A stretch of 51,234 nucleotides of DNA from Pseudomonas koreensis (lineage in GTDB: Bacteria; Pseudomonadota; Gammaproteobacteria; Pseudomonadales; Pseudomonadaceae), in contig NZ_JAAQYM010000011.1 in NCBI RefSeq assembly GCF_012986595.1, forward strand, positions 1 to 51,234. Direction: 5' to 3'. A model generated the notes under the pieces. That model worked only from the letters and a program-made list of their open reading frames with translations, ran no database searches and was not told the origin of the DNA. Positions 17,861-26,364 of the stretch are shown one piece after another. The position numbers and the translations under genes are program-made. Each line of letters begins with the position of its first letter. Within the stretch, counting starts at the first letter, position 1.

Positions 17861-18289
17861 GGGACAGCTCCTTTATCGCAGCTAATACCCGGCCGTTGCC
17901 GACAATAAGCGTTCGGCAATCAATGCACGGCAATGTCTGCTGTAGTTTTAGAAATCAGGAAGGCAGTGAAGGCTGGTTGAACGTATTAAGTTGATTAAGC
18001 GCAGGATCCCAAAAGTTAGTTGTTTCCCCTTGAATACCGATGCTAGACGAGCGGACAGGTTTCGCAAAAGAACCAATAACACTTAGGTTAGATCGCTCTA
18101 AAAGACTGTTTTTAGTTCAACACAAGTGTTGCTGGACCAACAGTTCATGCAACTAACAAACAACGATTACAACTGCAAAAAAGATCCCTGTGGGAGCTGG
18201 CTTGCCAGCGATAGCGGTATGTCATTCAACAGAAACAGTGACTGAATGGACGCCATCGCTGGCAAGCCAGCTCCCACAGGGTGGTTGTA
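17861..18289. other. Intergenic region: receptor promoter area plus REPIN
   Basis: The upstream region of the TonB-dependent receptor gene and the downstream region of the molybdoenzyme gene. From about 17940 to 18180 it is AT-rich. It contains a 14-base palindrome CAACACAAGTGTTG (18118-18131) that could be an operator. The REPIN listed separately fills 18186-18281. No RNA gene or ORF with support was found. Confidence 0.6.
18186..18281. repeat. REPIN (inverted pair of REP sequences)
   Basis: Two 27-base arms (18186-18212 and 18255-18281) are perfect reverse complements around a 42-base centre. Each arm holds GTGGGAGCTGGCTTGCCAGC, the typical Pseudomonas fluorescens REP core with its own small palindrome. 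Such paired REPs are mobilised by RAYT transposases acting in trans, and no RAYT gene is in the window. Lying eight bases past the molybdoenzyme stop, the hairpin may also act as a transcription end. Confidence 0.9.
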
Positions 18290-18961
18290 TTAGTCGAACT
18301 CCTTTTCCAGCCAGGCATCTTCGGCAATGTCCAAAGCGTCAGCACTGAAGCGTTGTTCCACAAACGGATCGGCGTGCAGGTGAAAGCCATTGCGCTCCCA
18401 GAAACCGGGTTTCTCCTGGTCGACAAACTCGAGACCGCGCAGCCATTTGGCGCTCTTCCAGAAATACCGCCCCGCTACCACCAGCCGCAGCGGCCAGCCG
18501 TGCTGGGCGGTCAAGGGATGGCCGGCGTAATGGGTGGCCAGCAGGCTGTCCGGATGCAGCAGGTCGTCGAGTGACAGGTTGGTCTGGTAGTCGTGATCGG
18601 CGTGGGCCATGACGTAGGCGCTTGGCGGCTGGATATCAAAGGCCTGCAACAGATCCTGCAGATGCACCCCGCTCCACTGCGTGTCGAATTTCGACCAGCG
18701 TGTCACGCAGTGGATGTCGCATTGCAACTGACGTTGTGGCAGCGCTTGCAGGTCTGCGTAACGCAGTTCGACCGGGTGTTCGAGTGTGCCAAACAGACGC
18801 AGCGACCAGTTCGGCAAATCGTATTGCGGCACGCTGCCTTCGTGCAGGATCGGGAAGCGCTCGGTCAATACCTGGCCGGGAGGCAACCGTGCACTGAATG
18901 CGGGATCTGCTGTGGGTGAACGGCTTTTGCGTAATCGCGTTGCCTTGTCGTGCATGCTCAC
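18290..18961 (-). CDS. Sulfite-oxidase-fold molybdopterin-dependent oxidoreductase
   Basis: A 223-residue protein of the SUOX/YedY-like molybdopterin fold. The cofactor-ligand Cys is in CDIHCVTRWSKFD (about residues 80-92), followed by WSGVHLQDLL. HGWPLRLVVAGRYFWKSAKWLRGLEF is the other conserved block. No signal peptide or Tat motif is seen, unlike MsrP, so it should work in the cytoplasm. GAGG precedes GTG 18961; ATG 18955 is an alternative. It is the last gene of the operon, 38 bases after the sugar-type binding protein gene. Its substrate is unknown. Confidence 0.85.
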   Translation of the reverse strand: MSMHDKATRLRKSRSPTADPAFSARLPPGQVLTERFPILHEGSVPQYDLPNWSLRLFGTLEHPVELRYADLQALPQRQLQCDIHCVTRWSKFDTQWSGVHLQDLLQAFDIQPPSAYVMAHADHDYQTNLSLDDLLHPDSLLATHYAGHPLTAQHGWPLRLVVAGRYFWKSAKWLRGLEFVDQEKPGFWERNGFHLHADPFVEQRFSADALDIAEDAWLEKEFD

Positions 18962-18999
18962 ACTGACCTCATTTCTTGAATGCCGACCTTGCAGGGATT

Positions 19000-20055
19000 T
19001 CAGTTAGCCACCGGTATCCACTCCGCCCGCGCCACGTTGGCGCTATCACCGAAGGCCGGGAGTTTCTGGGCCAGGTCACGGACGTTTTTCACGTCCAGGT
19101 CCAGTAACTGCTGACGGGTGATCAGGGTCGGCGGTACCAGCACCTGATGCCCCGGATTTTCGCCGGCAATCAACATCGCCAGACTACGCACGCTGATCGC
19201 CCCCGCCACTTGCGGATTGACCGCCGCCGTGGCCGCCCAGGCGCTGTCCGGTTCTTTCATGATCTGGATGTCGGCGGTGGAAATGTCGGCGCTGTAGATC
19301 TTCACCTTGCGCCCCAGCCCGGCCTCGTCGACAGCGATTTTTGCGCCTTTGGCAAACTCGTCGAACGGCGCGAAGATCACGCTGATCCCTGGATTGGCCC
19401 GCAGCACCGCACTGGCCTGATCCGCTACCGAATTGGCAATTGGCGGGTTGAGCGTGCCGAACCGCGCCTTTTCGATGATGCCCGGATTGGCCTGCTTCAC
19501 CTGACTCCAGATCTCATCGCGACGCTCCATCGGCGTGAAGCCGCTGATGTACACGTAACCGGCGTCGAACCGCGTGCCGTTGTCCTTCAACGCCTGATCC
19601 AGCGCCAGCCGCGCCAGCGCGTGGTGATCCTGCTCGACCTGGGTCACCTGCGGGCTGTTCAGGTCAACGTCGAACGCCACCACCTTGATGCCTTTGGCGA
19701 TCGCCCGGTCAATCGGGCCTTTAAGAGTTTCCGCCAGGCCGAGTTGGACAATGATCCCGTCCACCCCCAGATCGATCGCCTGATCGATCATCTCGCCCTG
19801 ACTCGCTGCCTGCTGCCGGGCATCGAACACCCGCAGATTGGCGCCCAGCGCTTCGGTCTGTTTCTCCACACCGCGCAAATACGCCTCGGGAAAGTCCCCG
19901 GAAAACAGATAGCCGACCAAGGCGATCTGCACCTGGCCCTTGTCGAACGGCGCTGGCGCCCCCGGTAAGGCCTTGGCCTGCGCGCTCACGGCCAGCGCCG
20001 AGAGCATCGCCCCGACCAGGCAATGGCGCGCGAACTGTTTGAGTGAACCTTGCAT
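19000..20055 (-). CDS. Ribose-type (type I periplasmic) ABC substrate-binding protein
   Basis: A 351-residue exported protein. The signal peptide ends at about residue 27 (VSAQA-KA). The mature part has the two-lobe LacI/RbsB-type fold, with VQIALVGYLFSGDFPEAYLRGVEKQTEALGANLRVFDARQ and GVDGIIVQLG. Family members bind monosaccharides, autoinducer-2 or related small molecules; ligand residues cannot be assigned here. It follows the permease by 25 bases, in the order ATPase, permease, binding protein. Confidence 0.9.
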   Translation of the reverse strand: MQGSLKQFARHCLVGAMLSALAVSAQAKALPGAPAPFDKGQVQIALVGYLFSGDFPEAYLRGVEKQTEALGANLRVFDARQQAASQGEMIDQAIDLGVDGIIVQLGLAETLKGPIDRAIAKGIKVVAFDVDLNSPQVTQVEQDHHALARLALDQALKDNGTRFDAGYVYISGFTPMERRDEIWSQVKQANPGIIEKARFGTLNPPIANSVADQASAVLRANPGISVIFAPFDEFAKGAKIAVDEAGLGRKVKIYSADISTADIQIMKEPDSAWAATAAVNPQVAGAISVRSLAMLIAGENPGHQVLVPPTLITRQQLLDLDVKNVRDLAQKLPAFGDSANVARAEWIPVAN

Positions 20056-20080
20056 ACGACTTTCCTTGAACGATGTCGGC

Positions 20081-21106
20081 TCAGCGCGCCCGATGCGCGA
20101 GGCCGAAGGTGAACATCAGGGCCAGCACCAGCACCAGTCCCTTGACGAAATCCTGCGCGTAGTACGGCGCGTTGAGCATGGTCAGACCGTTGAGCAGCGA
20201 AGCCACCAGCAGTGCACCGACCAAGGTGCCGAAGGCGTTGGGCTTCTTCGCCCCGAGCACGGCAAAACCGATCAGCGCCGCGCCGAGGGCGTCCAGTACC
20301 AGACCGTTACCGGAGCTGACATCGCCGCGGCCCAGGCGCGCCGCCAATAGCAAACCGCCGAGTGAGGCGAGCAATGCCGACAGCACGTAAGCGAGCAATT
20401 TGAAGCGCTGCACCGGCGCCCCTGCCAGTCGCGCCGCCTGCTCGTTGCCACCGATGGCATAAAACAACCGGCCGATGCGCGTGCGTTCGAGAAACAGCCA
20501 CACCGCCAGCGCCACCAGCGCGGTGATCAACACCGGGACCGGCACCACGTCCCACAACCGCCCGCGACCCAGCGCAAGAAACGCCGCACTGAACGCGCCT
20601 TCGGTTTCCACGCCGCTGGGCAAGGTCATGCCCACCGCAATCGAGCGGCCGCCGGTGGGAATCAGTTGCACGCCAATCACCAGAAACATGCTGCCCAGCG
20701 TCGCGAGAATGTCCGGCACCCGCAGCTTGACGATCAGCCAGCCATTGAGCAGCCCGACCAGTGCGCCACCGGTCAGGCTGATCAGCACCGCCGGCACCGC
20801 GCCCCAGCCGAGCACCACCATCACGTAACTGGCGATCATCAGGCTCATCGCCGCCACCGCACCAATCGACAGATCGAGCCCGCCGACGGCCATGGTCAGG
20901 GTCACCCCAAGGGCCAGCAGCGCGACGATCGACACCGACTGCAAGATGCTGAACAGATTGCCGACGCGCAAAAACGCCGGCTCCGCGACGCTGAAAAACA
21001 CCACGATCAGCGCCAAGAGCCACAACAGGCCGTAGCGGATCAGCGCTTGCAGCAGGCGCTCGGCGGGTGCCGTAGCGGAAGACAACAGTGAACTCGAATC
21101 AGGCAC
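20081..21106 (-). CDS. Ribose-type ABC transporter permease
   Basis: A 341-residue inner-membrane permease of the RbsC/BPD_transp_2 family with about 9-10 hydrophobic segments. The signature GGLDLSIGAVAA and LNGWLIVKLRVPDILATLGSMFLVIG are clear. I choose GTG 21106 as the start: AAGGAG lies eight bases upstream, and the overlap with the ATPase gene is then eight bases. The ATG at 21130 would give a 32-base overlap and has no ribosome site. Confidence 0.9.
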   Translation of the reverse strand: MPDSSSLLSSATAPAERLLQALIRYGLLWLLALIVVFFSVAEPAFLRVGNLFSILQSVSIVALLALGVTLTMAVGGLDLSIGAVAAMSLMIASYVMVVLGWGAVPAVLISLTGGALVGLLNGWLIVKLRVPDILATLGSMFLVIGVQLIPTGGRSIAVGMTLPSGVETEGAFSAAFLALGRGRLWDVVPVPVLITALVALAVWLFLERTRIGRLFYAIGGNEQAARLAGAPVQRFKLLAYVLSALLASLGGLLLAARLGRGDVSSGNGLVLDALGAALIGFAVLGAKKPNAFGTLVGALLVASLLNGLTMLNAPYYAQDFVKGLVLVLALMFTFGLAHRAR

Positions 21107-22649
21107 TCGCTCTGCTCCTTGGCGTGGCATGAAGGGGATGTTCGATCAGGTCGCTACCCGCCAGCGCAGCGACCAGGGTCGCGCGCTCAAGACCGGCACG
21201 CGGGTATTGCGCGACCACCGCGTGATCGCGCACCAACAGGATCCGGTCAGCGATTTCCAGGGCTTCGTCGACGTCGGCACAAATCACCAGGGTCGCGCGG
21301 CCAGCGGCACTGTCGCGCAGCAACTGGCCGATCTCGCGGCGGGCACGCACGTCGACCCCCTGAAACGGTTCGTCGAGGATCAACAGCCGCCCGGCCCCGA
21401 GCAACCAGCGGCCCAGCACGACCTTTTGCTGATTGCCGCCAGACAACGCGCTCATCGGCACGTCGATGCCAGCGGTCTTGATCCCCAGCGCCGCGACTTG
21501 CGCCTGCACCGCTGCGGCTTCGGCGCGGTTGCGAATGAACCCGGCACGGGTGAAGCGCTCCAGAAACGGCAGGGTCAGGGTGCGGCGCAGGGAAAAGTCC
21601 GGCACCAGCGACTGGCTGGCGCGGTCCTCCGCCGCGAGAAACACGCCGCTGCGAATCGCCGCCCTTGGCGAACCCGGCACCCAGTCCTCGCCATCCAGTT
21701 GCAGGCTGCCGGCCACGGCTTGACGGAGACCGAACAGCACCTCGGCGATCTCGCTTTTGCCGGCGCCGAGCAGCCCGGTCAGCACTACCACTTCACCTTG
21801 GTGCAGGTCGAAATCGAAACGCTTCGAGCGCGGCAAAATCTGCAAACCGCGCACGCCGAGAACGTTTCGGCCGACAAGGCCGGGCGTGTAGACATGCCCG
21901 TCGAGCGCCTGCCCGAGCATCGCGTGCACCGCCTCCGGCAAATGCCGCGCGCTGAACTCCCCGGCCAGGCGCCCGTCACGCAGGACGATGGCGCGATCCG
22001 CCACCCGTTGCAGATCGGACAAGCGATGAGAGATGTAGACAATCGCCACCCCACGGCTGCGCAAGGTGTCGATCAAACCGAACAGGCGCTGCGCTTCGGC
22101 GTCCGACAACGCGGCCGTCGGCTCATCCAGAATAAGCAGCCGTGGTTGCAGGGCAAAGGCCCTGGCCAGCACCACCAGTTGCCGTTCGGCCTGGCCCAGG
22201 TGTTCAATCGGTTGCTCCAGCGGCAACACCAGACCGAGCCCGGCGGCGATGCTCGCAGCGCGCTCCAGCAGGCGTTTGCGATTGAGCCAGAAGTCCGCGT
22301 CGGGCCGGCACAGTTCATCGAGCAGCAGGTTCTCCGCCACGCTCAAACCCGGGGCGATGCCGTCGTTGATCTGCTGATGCACGGCGACAATCCCCACCCG
22401 GCGAGCCGACAGCGGTGAACTGAACTGCCGTGGCTCGCCATCGACGAAAATTTCGCCGGCGTCGGCGCGCTGGCTGCCGGCGAGAATTTTCACCAGCGTC
22501 GACTTGCCGGCACCGTTGGCACCGAGCAAGGCCAGCACTTCGGCGGGATGAATCTGCAGGCTGACGCCATCCAGTGCGCGGTTCGAGCCGAAGGTTTTGC
22601 TCAGTTCACGCACTTGAATCAGCGGCGCGCGGGCCACGACCACACTCAT
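21099..22649 (-). CDS. Ribose-type ABC transporter ATPase (double nucleotide-binding domain)
   Basis: A 516-residue protein with two ABC domains, as in RbsA. The first has Walker A GANGAGKST (near 43) and Walker B LLILDEPTAALS. The second has the family's variant loop GLLGAGKSE, signature LSGGNQQKV and LLILDEPFQGVD. It powers the adjacent permease. The start is only eight bases from the end of the MetI-like permease gene, so the two importers are on one transcript. Confidence 0.92.
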   Translation of the reverse strand: MSVVVARAPLIQVRELSKTFGSNRALDGVSLQIHPAEVLALLGANGAGKSTLVKILAGSQRADAGEIFVDGEPRQFSSPLSARRVGIVAVHQQINDGIAPGLSVAENLLLDELCRPDADFWLNRKRLLERAASIAAGLGLVLPLEQPIEHLGQAERQLVVLARAFALQPRLLILDEPTAALSDAEAQRLFGLIDTLRSRGVAIVYISHRLSDLQRVADRAIVLRDGRLAGEFSARHLPEAVHAMLGQALDGHVYTPGLVGRNVLGVRGLQILPRSKRFDFDLHQGEVVVLTGLLGAGKSEIAEVLFGLRQAVAGSLQLDGEDWVPGSPRAAIRSGVFLAAEDRASQSLVPDFSLRRTLTLPFLERFTRAGFIRNRAEAAAVQAQVAALGIKTAGIDVPMSALSGGNQQKVVLGRWLLGAGRLLILDEPFQGVDVRARREIGQLLRDSAAGRATLVICADVDEALEIADRILLVRDHAVVAQYPRAGLERATLVAALAGSDLIEHPLHATPRSRASA

Positions 22650-22657
22650 AAAATTCC

Positions 22658-23329
22658 TTAACGACGATGGGCCAGCGAACGCACCAGCCGGTCACCCAGG
22701 CTCTGCACGCCTTGCACGAGGATGACCAGCACTACCACGGTGGCGACCATCACTTCATTGTTGAAACGCTGATAGCCGTAACGGATCGCCAGATCGCCCA
22801 GACCGCCACCGCCGATGACCCCGGCCATGGAAGAAAAACCGATCAGCATCACCAGCGTCAGGGTGATTCCCGCGAGCAGTGCCGGCAGCGCTTCGGGCAG
22901 CAGCACTTTGAAAATCACATGACGGATATCGCCGCCCATGGCGAGGATCGCTTCGATCCGGCCCTTGTCGACTTCGTCCAGCGCGTTCTCGACGATCCGC
23001 GCAAAAAACGGAAACGCGCCAATGGTGATCGGCACCACCGCAGCCGTGCTGCCGAGCGTCGTGCCGACCACCAGACGGGTCAGCGGAATCAGCGCGATCA
23101 GCATCACCACGAACGGCAGCGAGCGCCCCAGATTGACCAGCGAACCCAGCGCGGCATTCAGCCGTAGCATCGGCCACAGTCCGTCACGGCGACTGAGGAA
23201 CAGCAACACCCCCAGCGGCAAACCGATCAGCAGCGTGAACAAGCCTGCGAGCAGGACCATGTACAGGGTTTCGCCGGTGGCGTTGCACACCAGTTGCAGG
23301 ATTTCATCCCAGTGGATCGTGCGGTTCAT
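22658..23329 (-). CDS. MetI-family ABC transporter permease
   Basis: A 223-residue inner-membrane protein with five hydrophobic segments. The MetI signature is complete: NLGRSLPFVVMLIALIPLTR, PITIGAFPFFARIVENALDEVDKGRIEAILAMGG (the coupling helix) and GVIGGGGLGDLAIRYGYQRF. Its ATG overlaps the MetN-like stop by four bases. The family imports methionine and relatives; the true substrate of this copy is uncertain given its neighbours. Confidence 0.93.
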   Translation of the reverse strand: MNRTIHWDEILQLVCNATGETLYMVLLAGLFTLLIGLPLGVLLFLSRRDGLWPMLRLNAALGSLVNLGRSLPFVVMLIALIPLTRLVVGTTLGSTAAVVPITIGAFPFFARIVENALDEVDKGRIEAILAMGGDIRHVIFKVLLPEALPALLAGITLTLVMLIGFSSMAGVIGGGGLGDLAIRYGYQRFNNEVMVATVVVLVILVQGVQSLGDRLVRSLAHRR

Positions 23330-24126
23330 GACTGAGCCGCCCGTACGCCGTATTGCTTGAGGAAACTCAGCCCCGGCGCCGCATGCCCCAGTGGCAGGCC
23401 GCAGGTCGGGCGCAGCGAGGCGCCGAGCAGCGACTGCGGATCTGCGAGCAAGCGCGGCACCGGTCCGGCCTCGACCAGTCGCCCGCCGGCCATGGAGGCG
23501 GCGTGATCACAGATCGACTTGACCACGTCCAGCTCATGGGTGATCAGCACGATGGTCAGGCCCAGTTGCCGATTGATGTCGCGCAGCAGTTCGAGAATCG
23601 ACGCGGTGGTTTCCGGGTCCAGCGCGCTGGTGGCCTCGTCCGACAGCAGATACGCCGGCTCGGCTGCCAGCGCGCGGGCAATCCCCACCCGTTGTTTCTG
23701 GCCACCGGACAACTGCGAGGGAAAGGCTTGCGCCTTGTCACTCAAACCGACCAGTTCCAGCAGTTCGCGCACGCGCACATGGCGCCACGGTTTGCCGACG
23801 TTGGCGATCTCCAGCGGCACGGCGATGTTGTCGAACACGGTGCGCGAATGCAGCAGATTGAAGCCCTGGAAAATCATGCCGATGCGCTGACGCTGGCGGC
23901 GCAGGTCGCTGGCAGAGAGCGTCAGCAGGTCTACGCCGTCGATCAGGATCCGCCCGCTGTCCGGGCGTTCGAGCAGGTTGAGGCAACGCAACAGGGTCGA
24001 TTTGCCCGCACCGCTACGCCCGAGAATGCCGTAGACCGCGCCGTCGGGAATGCTCAGCGACACCTGATCGAGTGCCGGCGCGGCCGCCGACGGATACGTT
24101 TTGCTCAACTGCTCGACGACGATCAT
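23326..24126 (-). CDS. MetN-family ABC transporter ATPase, short form
   Basis: A 266-residue ATPase with Walker A GRSGAGKST (36-44), signature LSGGQKQRVGIARAL and Walker B YLLSDEATSALDP, all close to MetN. Typical MetN is about 335-345 residues, because a C-terminal NIL domain binds L-methionine and shuts the transporter (trans-inhibition). Here the chain stops about 25 residues after the ABC core, so that domain is missing. Its start overlaps the MetQ-like stop by four bases. Confidence 0.92.
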   Translation of the reverse strand: MIVVEQLSKTYPSAAAPALDQVSLSIPDGAVYGILGRSGAGKSTLLRCLNLLERPDSGRILIDGVDLLTLSASDLRRQRQRIGMIFQGFNLLHSRTVFDNIAVPLEIANVGKPWRHVRVRELLELVGLSDKAQAFPSQLSGGQKQRVGIARALAAEPAYLLSDEATSALDPETTASILELLRDINRQLGLTIVLITHELDVVKSICDHAASMAGGRLVEAGPVPRLLADPQSLLGASLRPTCGLPLGHAAPGLSFLKQYGVRAAQS

Positions 24127-24932
24127 GGCTTGGCATCCACCACTGGAATCACCGAACCCTTGAAGTTATCGGTGATGTACTTCGCCACTTGCGGCGAGGT
24201 CAGGTCCTTGGCCAGTTGCGCGATGCGTGGATCGTTCTGCAGTTTCGGCGTGGTCACCAGAATGTTGGCGTACGGATTGTGCTCGGCCTTCTCCAGCCCT
24301 AGTGCATCCCGGGCCGGCACCAGCCCGGCTTCCAGTGCGTAGTTGCCGTTGATCACCGCAAGGTCGACATCGTCCAGCGCCCGGGGAATTTGCGGCGATT
24401 CGATTTCGAGGATTTTCAGCTGTTTCGGGTTCTCGGCAATGTCCTTGGGCGTGGCCTGATCAGCCGCCGGATCGTTGAAACCGGGCTTGAGTCTGATCAG
24501 CCCATTGTCCTGCAACAGGTACAGCGCACGGCTCAGGTTGGTGACGTTGTTCGGCACGGCGACAGTGCCTTTTTCCGGCACCTCGGCGAAGCTTTTGTGC
24601 CGGCGCGAGTAAATCCCCAGCGGCTCGATATGCACCGTGGCGGCCACTGCGAGTTTCTGCCCGAGCGCTTGCTCCTGGGATTTCAGGTACGGCAGGTGCT
24701 GAAAGTAATTGGCATCGACATCGCCGTGCACCAGCAACTCGTTGGAGTTCACGCCGTTGGGGATCTCGATGACCTTGAGGTTGAGTTGCGGATCGATGGT
24801 CTGGATGTACGCGAGAATCTGCGCGTGGGGCACCGGGTCGGCAGCCACGCGCAACGGCTCCAGTGCCTGAACGCCGAACGAAGTCACCAGCGCGCCGAGG
24901 ACGGCCAGGGTCACACCTGCTTTTTTCAACAT
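24123..24932 (-). CDS. MetQ/NlpA-family substrate-binding protein
   Basis: A 269-residue exported binding protein. The signal peptide ends at about residue 23 (GVQA-LE) and has no lipobox Cys, so it should be free in the periplasm, unlike many MetQ lipoproteins. NlpA-family motifs are present: RVAADPVPHAQIL, DANYFQHLPYL and VAVPNNVTNLSRALYLLQ. It probably binds methionine or a similar amino-acid-like compound. It is the second gene of the operon, 27 bases after the oxygenase gene. Confidence 0.92.
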   Translation of the reverse strand: MLKKAGVTLAVLGALVTSFGVQALEPLRVAADPVPHAQILAYIQTIDPQLNLKVIEIPNGVNSNELLVHGDVDANYFQHLPYLKSQEQALGQKLAVAATVHIEPLGIYSRRHKSFAEVPEKGTVAVPNNVTNLSRALYLLQDNGLIRLKPGFNDPAADQATPKDIAENPKQLKILEIESPQIPRALDDVDLAVINGNYALEAGLVPARDALGLEKAEHNPYANILVTTPKLQNDPRIAQLAKDLTSPQVAKYITDNFKGSVIPVVDAKP

Positions 24933-24959
24933 GGTCTTGGTCCTTGATCGAGTGATGAG

Positions 24960-25991
24960 TCAGGCGGTTTGCGGAATCAGTGCATCGGCATAGAACCGGC
25001 GGGCGACATCCGGATGCGAACGCAGGCGCCCCTTGAGGTAATTCCAGCCGACGTCGCGAAACAGTGGGTTGAGCGGATCGCTGGCCGGCCCGCGGGCTTC
25101 ACGCAACAGTGCGGTCGGCAGCGGATACAGCGGCACCACGGCGTCGAGTTGCGCACCGAGGAAAAACGCGATCGACAGACGTTCACTGCCCGCCGGCGGC
25201 GAGACCACCCGGTGCACGGTGGCGCGCAGGTAACCATTGGTAGCCAGTTCCAGCAGTTCGCCGATGTTCACCACCAAGGTGTTTTCACGCGGCAGTGCAT
25301 CGATCCAGCGCCCCTCCTCGATCTCCACCTGCAGACCGGCCTGCTGGTCCTGCAGCAGGAAGCTGAGGAACCCGGAATCCTTGTGCGCGCCGACGCCCTG
25401 CTGGCTCGCGTTGGCGGCCTGGCCTGGATAGCGCATCAATTTGATGTGTTCGTTGGGCTTGTCGCCGTACAACTGATCGAACGCGTCCTCCCGCAGCGAC
25501 AGCGCTTGGGCGAAGGCGCGCAGCAGGCGCAACGCCATGTGCGTCATCGCTTGTTGCCATTCGAGCAGCAGAGGCTTGAGCTCAGGCAGCGCCGCCGGCC
25601 ATTGGTTGGGCCCCTGCAACCGTGCCCAGAATGGACTGTCCGCGTCTAGCGGCAACGCCTCGCGCTCGGCCCCGAGATCGAACTGCTCACGCCAGTCGGG
25701 TTGACCACGGGTGATCTCGGAAGCGGCACGGTTGTACCCGCGAAAATGCGGCGAATTGATCATGCCGACGGCAGTCTTTTCGTGCTCGGACAAGGCGAAG
25801 AACTGCCGGGCGTGATTCTGCACCTGCTTGAGCAGGTCGCTGTCGATGCCATGGCCGGTGAGATAGAAAAAGCCGACGTCACGCGCGGCGTGACGCAGGT
25901 TTTCAAGAAATTCATAACGCTGTTGCGCGGTACCTTCGAACAACGAAAGGTCCAGCGTCGGCAGCGCGGTGATATCCAGGGTATGCGGCAT
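24960..25991 (-). CDS. Isopenicillin-N-synthase-family 2-oxoglutarate/Fe(II) oxygenase
   Basis: A 343-residue cytoplasmic enzyme with the two-part DIOX_N and 2OG-FeII_Oxy fold. The iron ligands are His203 and Asp205 (GAHKDSG) and His260 (ATVHRVVSP). Arg271-x-Ser273 in RLSIAF would hold 2-oxoglutarate, which argues for a true 2OG-dependent enzyme rather than an IPNS-type oxidase. It is the first gene of the operon that goes on to the two importers and the molybdoenzyme. The substrate is unknown, but position suggests it acts on what the importers bring in. GGGAG lies just before the ATG, inside a hairpin. Confidence 0.92.
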   Translation of the reverse strand: MPHTLDITALPTLDLSLFEGTAQQRYEFLENLRHAARDVGFFYLTGHGIDSDLLKQVQNHARQFFALSEHEKTAVGMINSPHFRGYNRAASEITRGQPDWREQFDLGAEREALPLDADSPFWARLQGPNQWPAALPELKPLLLEWQQAMTHMALRLLRAFAQALSLREDAFDQLYGDKPNEHIKLMRYPGQAANASQQGVGAHKDSGFLSFLLQDQQAGLQVEIEEGRWIDALPRENTLVVNIGELLELATNGYLRATVHRVVSPPAGSERLSIAFFLGAQLDAVVPLYPLPTALLREARGPASDPLNPLFRDVGWNYLKGRLRSHPDVARRFYADALIPQTA

Positions 25992-26012
25992 GATTCACTC
26001 CCGTGTGAATCA
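25991..26012 (-). promoter_or_regulatory. Hairpin over the ribosome binding site of the oxygenase gene
   Basis: TGATTCAC (25991-25998) and GTGAATCA (26005-26012) are perfect inverted repeats around a six-base loop. In the minus-strand mRNA the loop carries the GGGAG ribosome binding site and one arm reaches the start codon. It could limit translation of the first gene of the operon, or be a protein-binding operator. Confidence 0.5.
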
Positions 26013-26364
26013 AACCTGAAGAGCCTTTGATCGATTCAGCGTGTGCCGTCATGGCAATCGGGGGTCTATCGGTTTGATGCGTTTGATTCGTCGTGAGACA
26101 AAACTAAACGATCTTAAAAACGACAAACAAATACCCTTTTTGCATTAGCTTAGGCCTGACGCTCACGTTCACCATCATCGCACCCAGCCAATTCGCGAAA
26201 CCCGAACATCAAGCGCTAGTTGATACCTTCGCCTCTCTCTGTAATGAACAGGAGTCGGACCTGTTTGAATATTGCCTACGGTCTGACTCACTGTTTGCGC
26301 AAAAACCTTAGTGGCAACGTCAACCTGTCTCGACAGTCATCGAGGTAAGGAGCGCTTCAATTGA
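26013..26364. other. Intergenic region upstream of the oxygenase operon
   Basis: AT-rich between about 26090 and 26145, the likely promoter area for the leftward operon, though no clear -35/-10 pair was fixed. On the plus strand a frame without a start codon is open from about 26145 to a TAG at 26309-26311 (ending KPEHQALVDTFASLCNEQES and onward). It reads like the tail of a lost gene but I do not recognise it. Confidence 0.4.

Noticed and set aside
20666..22418. Plus-strand frames opposite the ribose-type permease and ATPase genes
   Set aside because: No ribosome sites or domains, and the minus-strand genes are complete.
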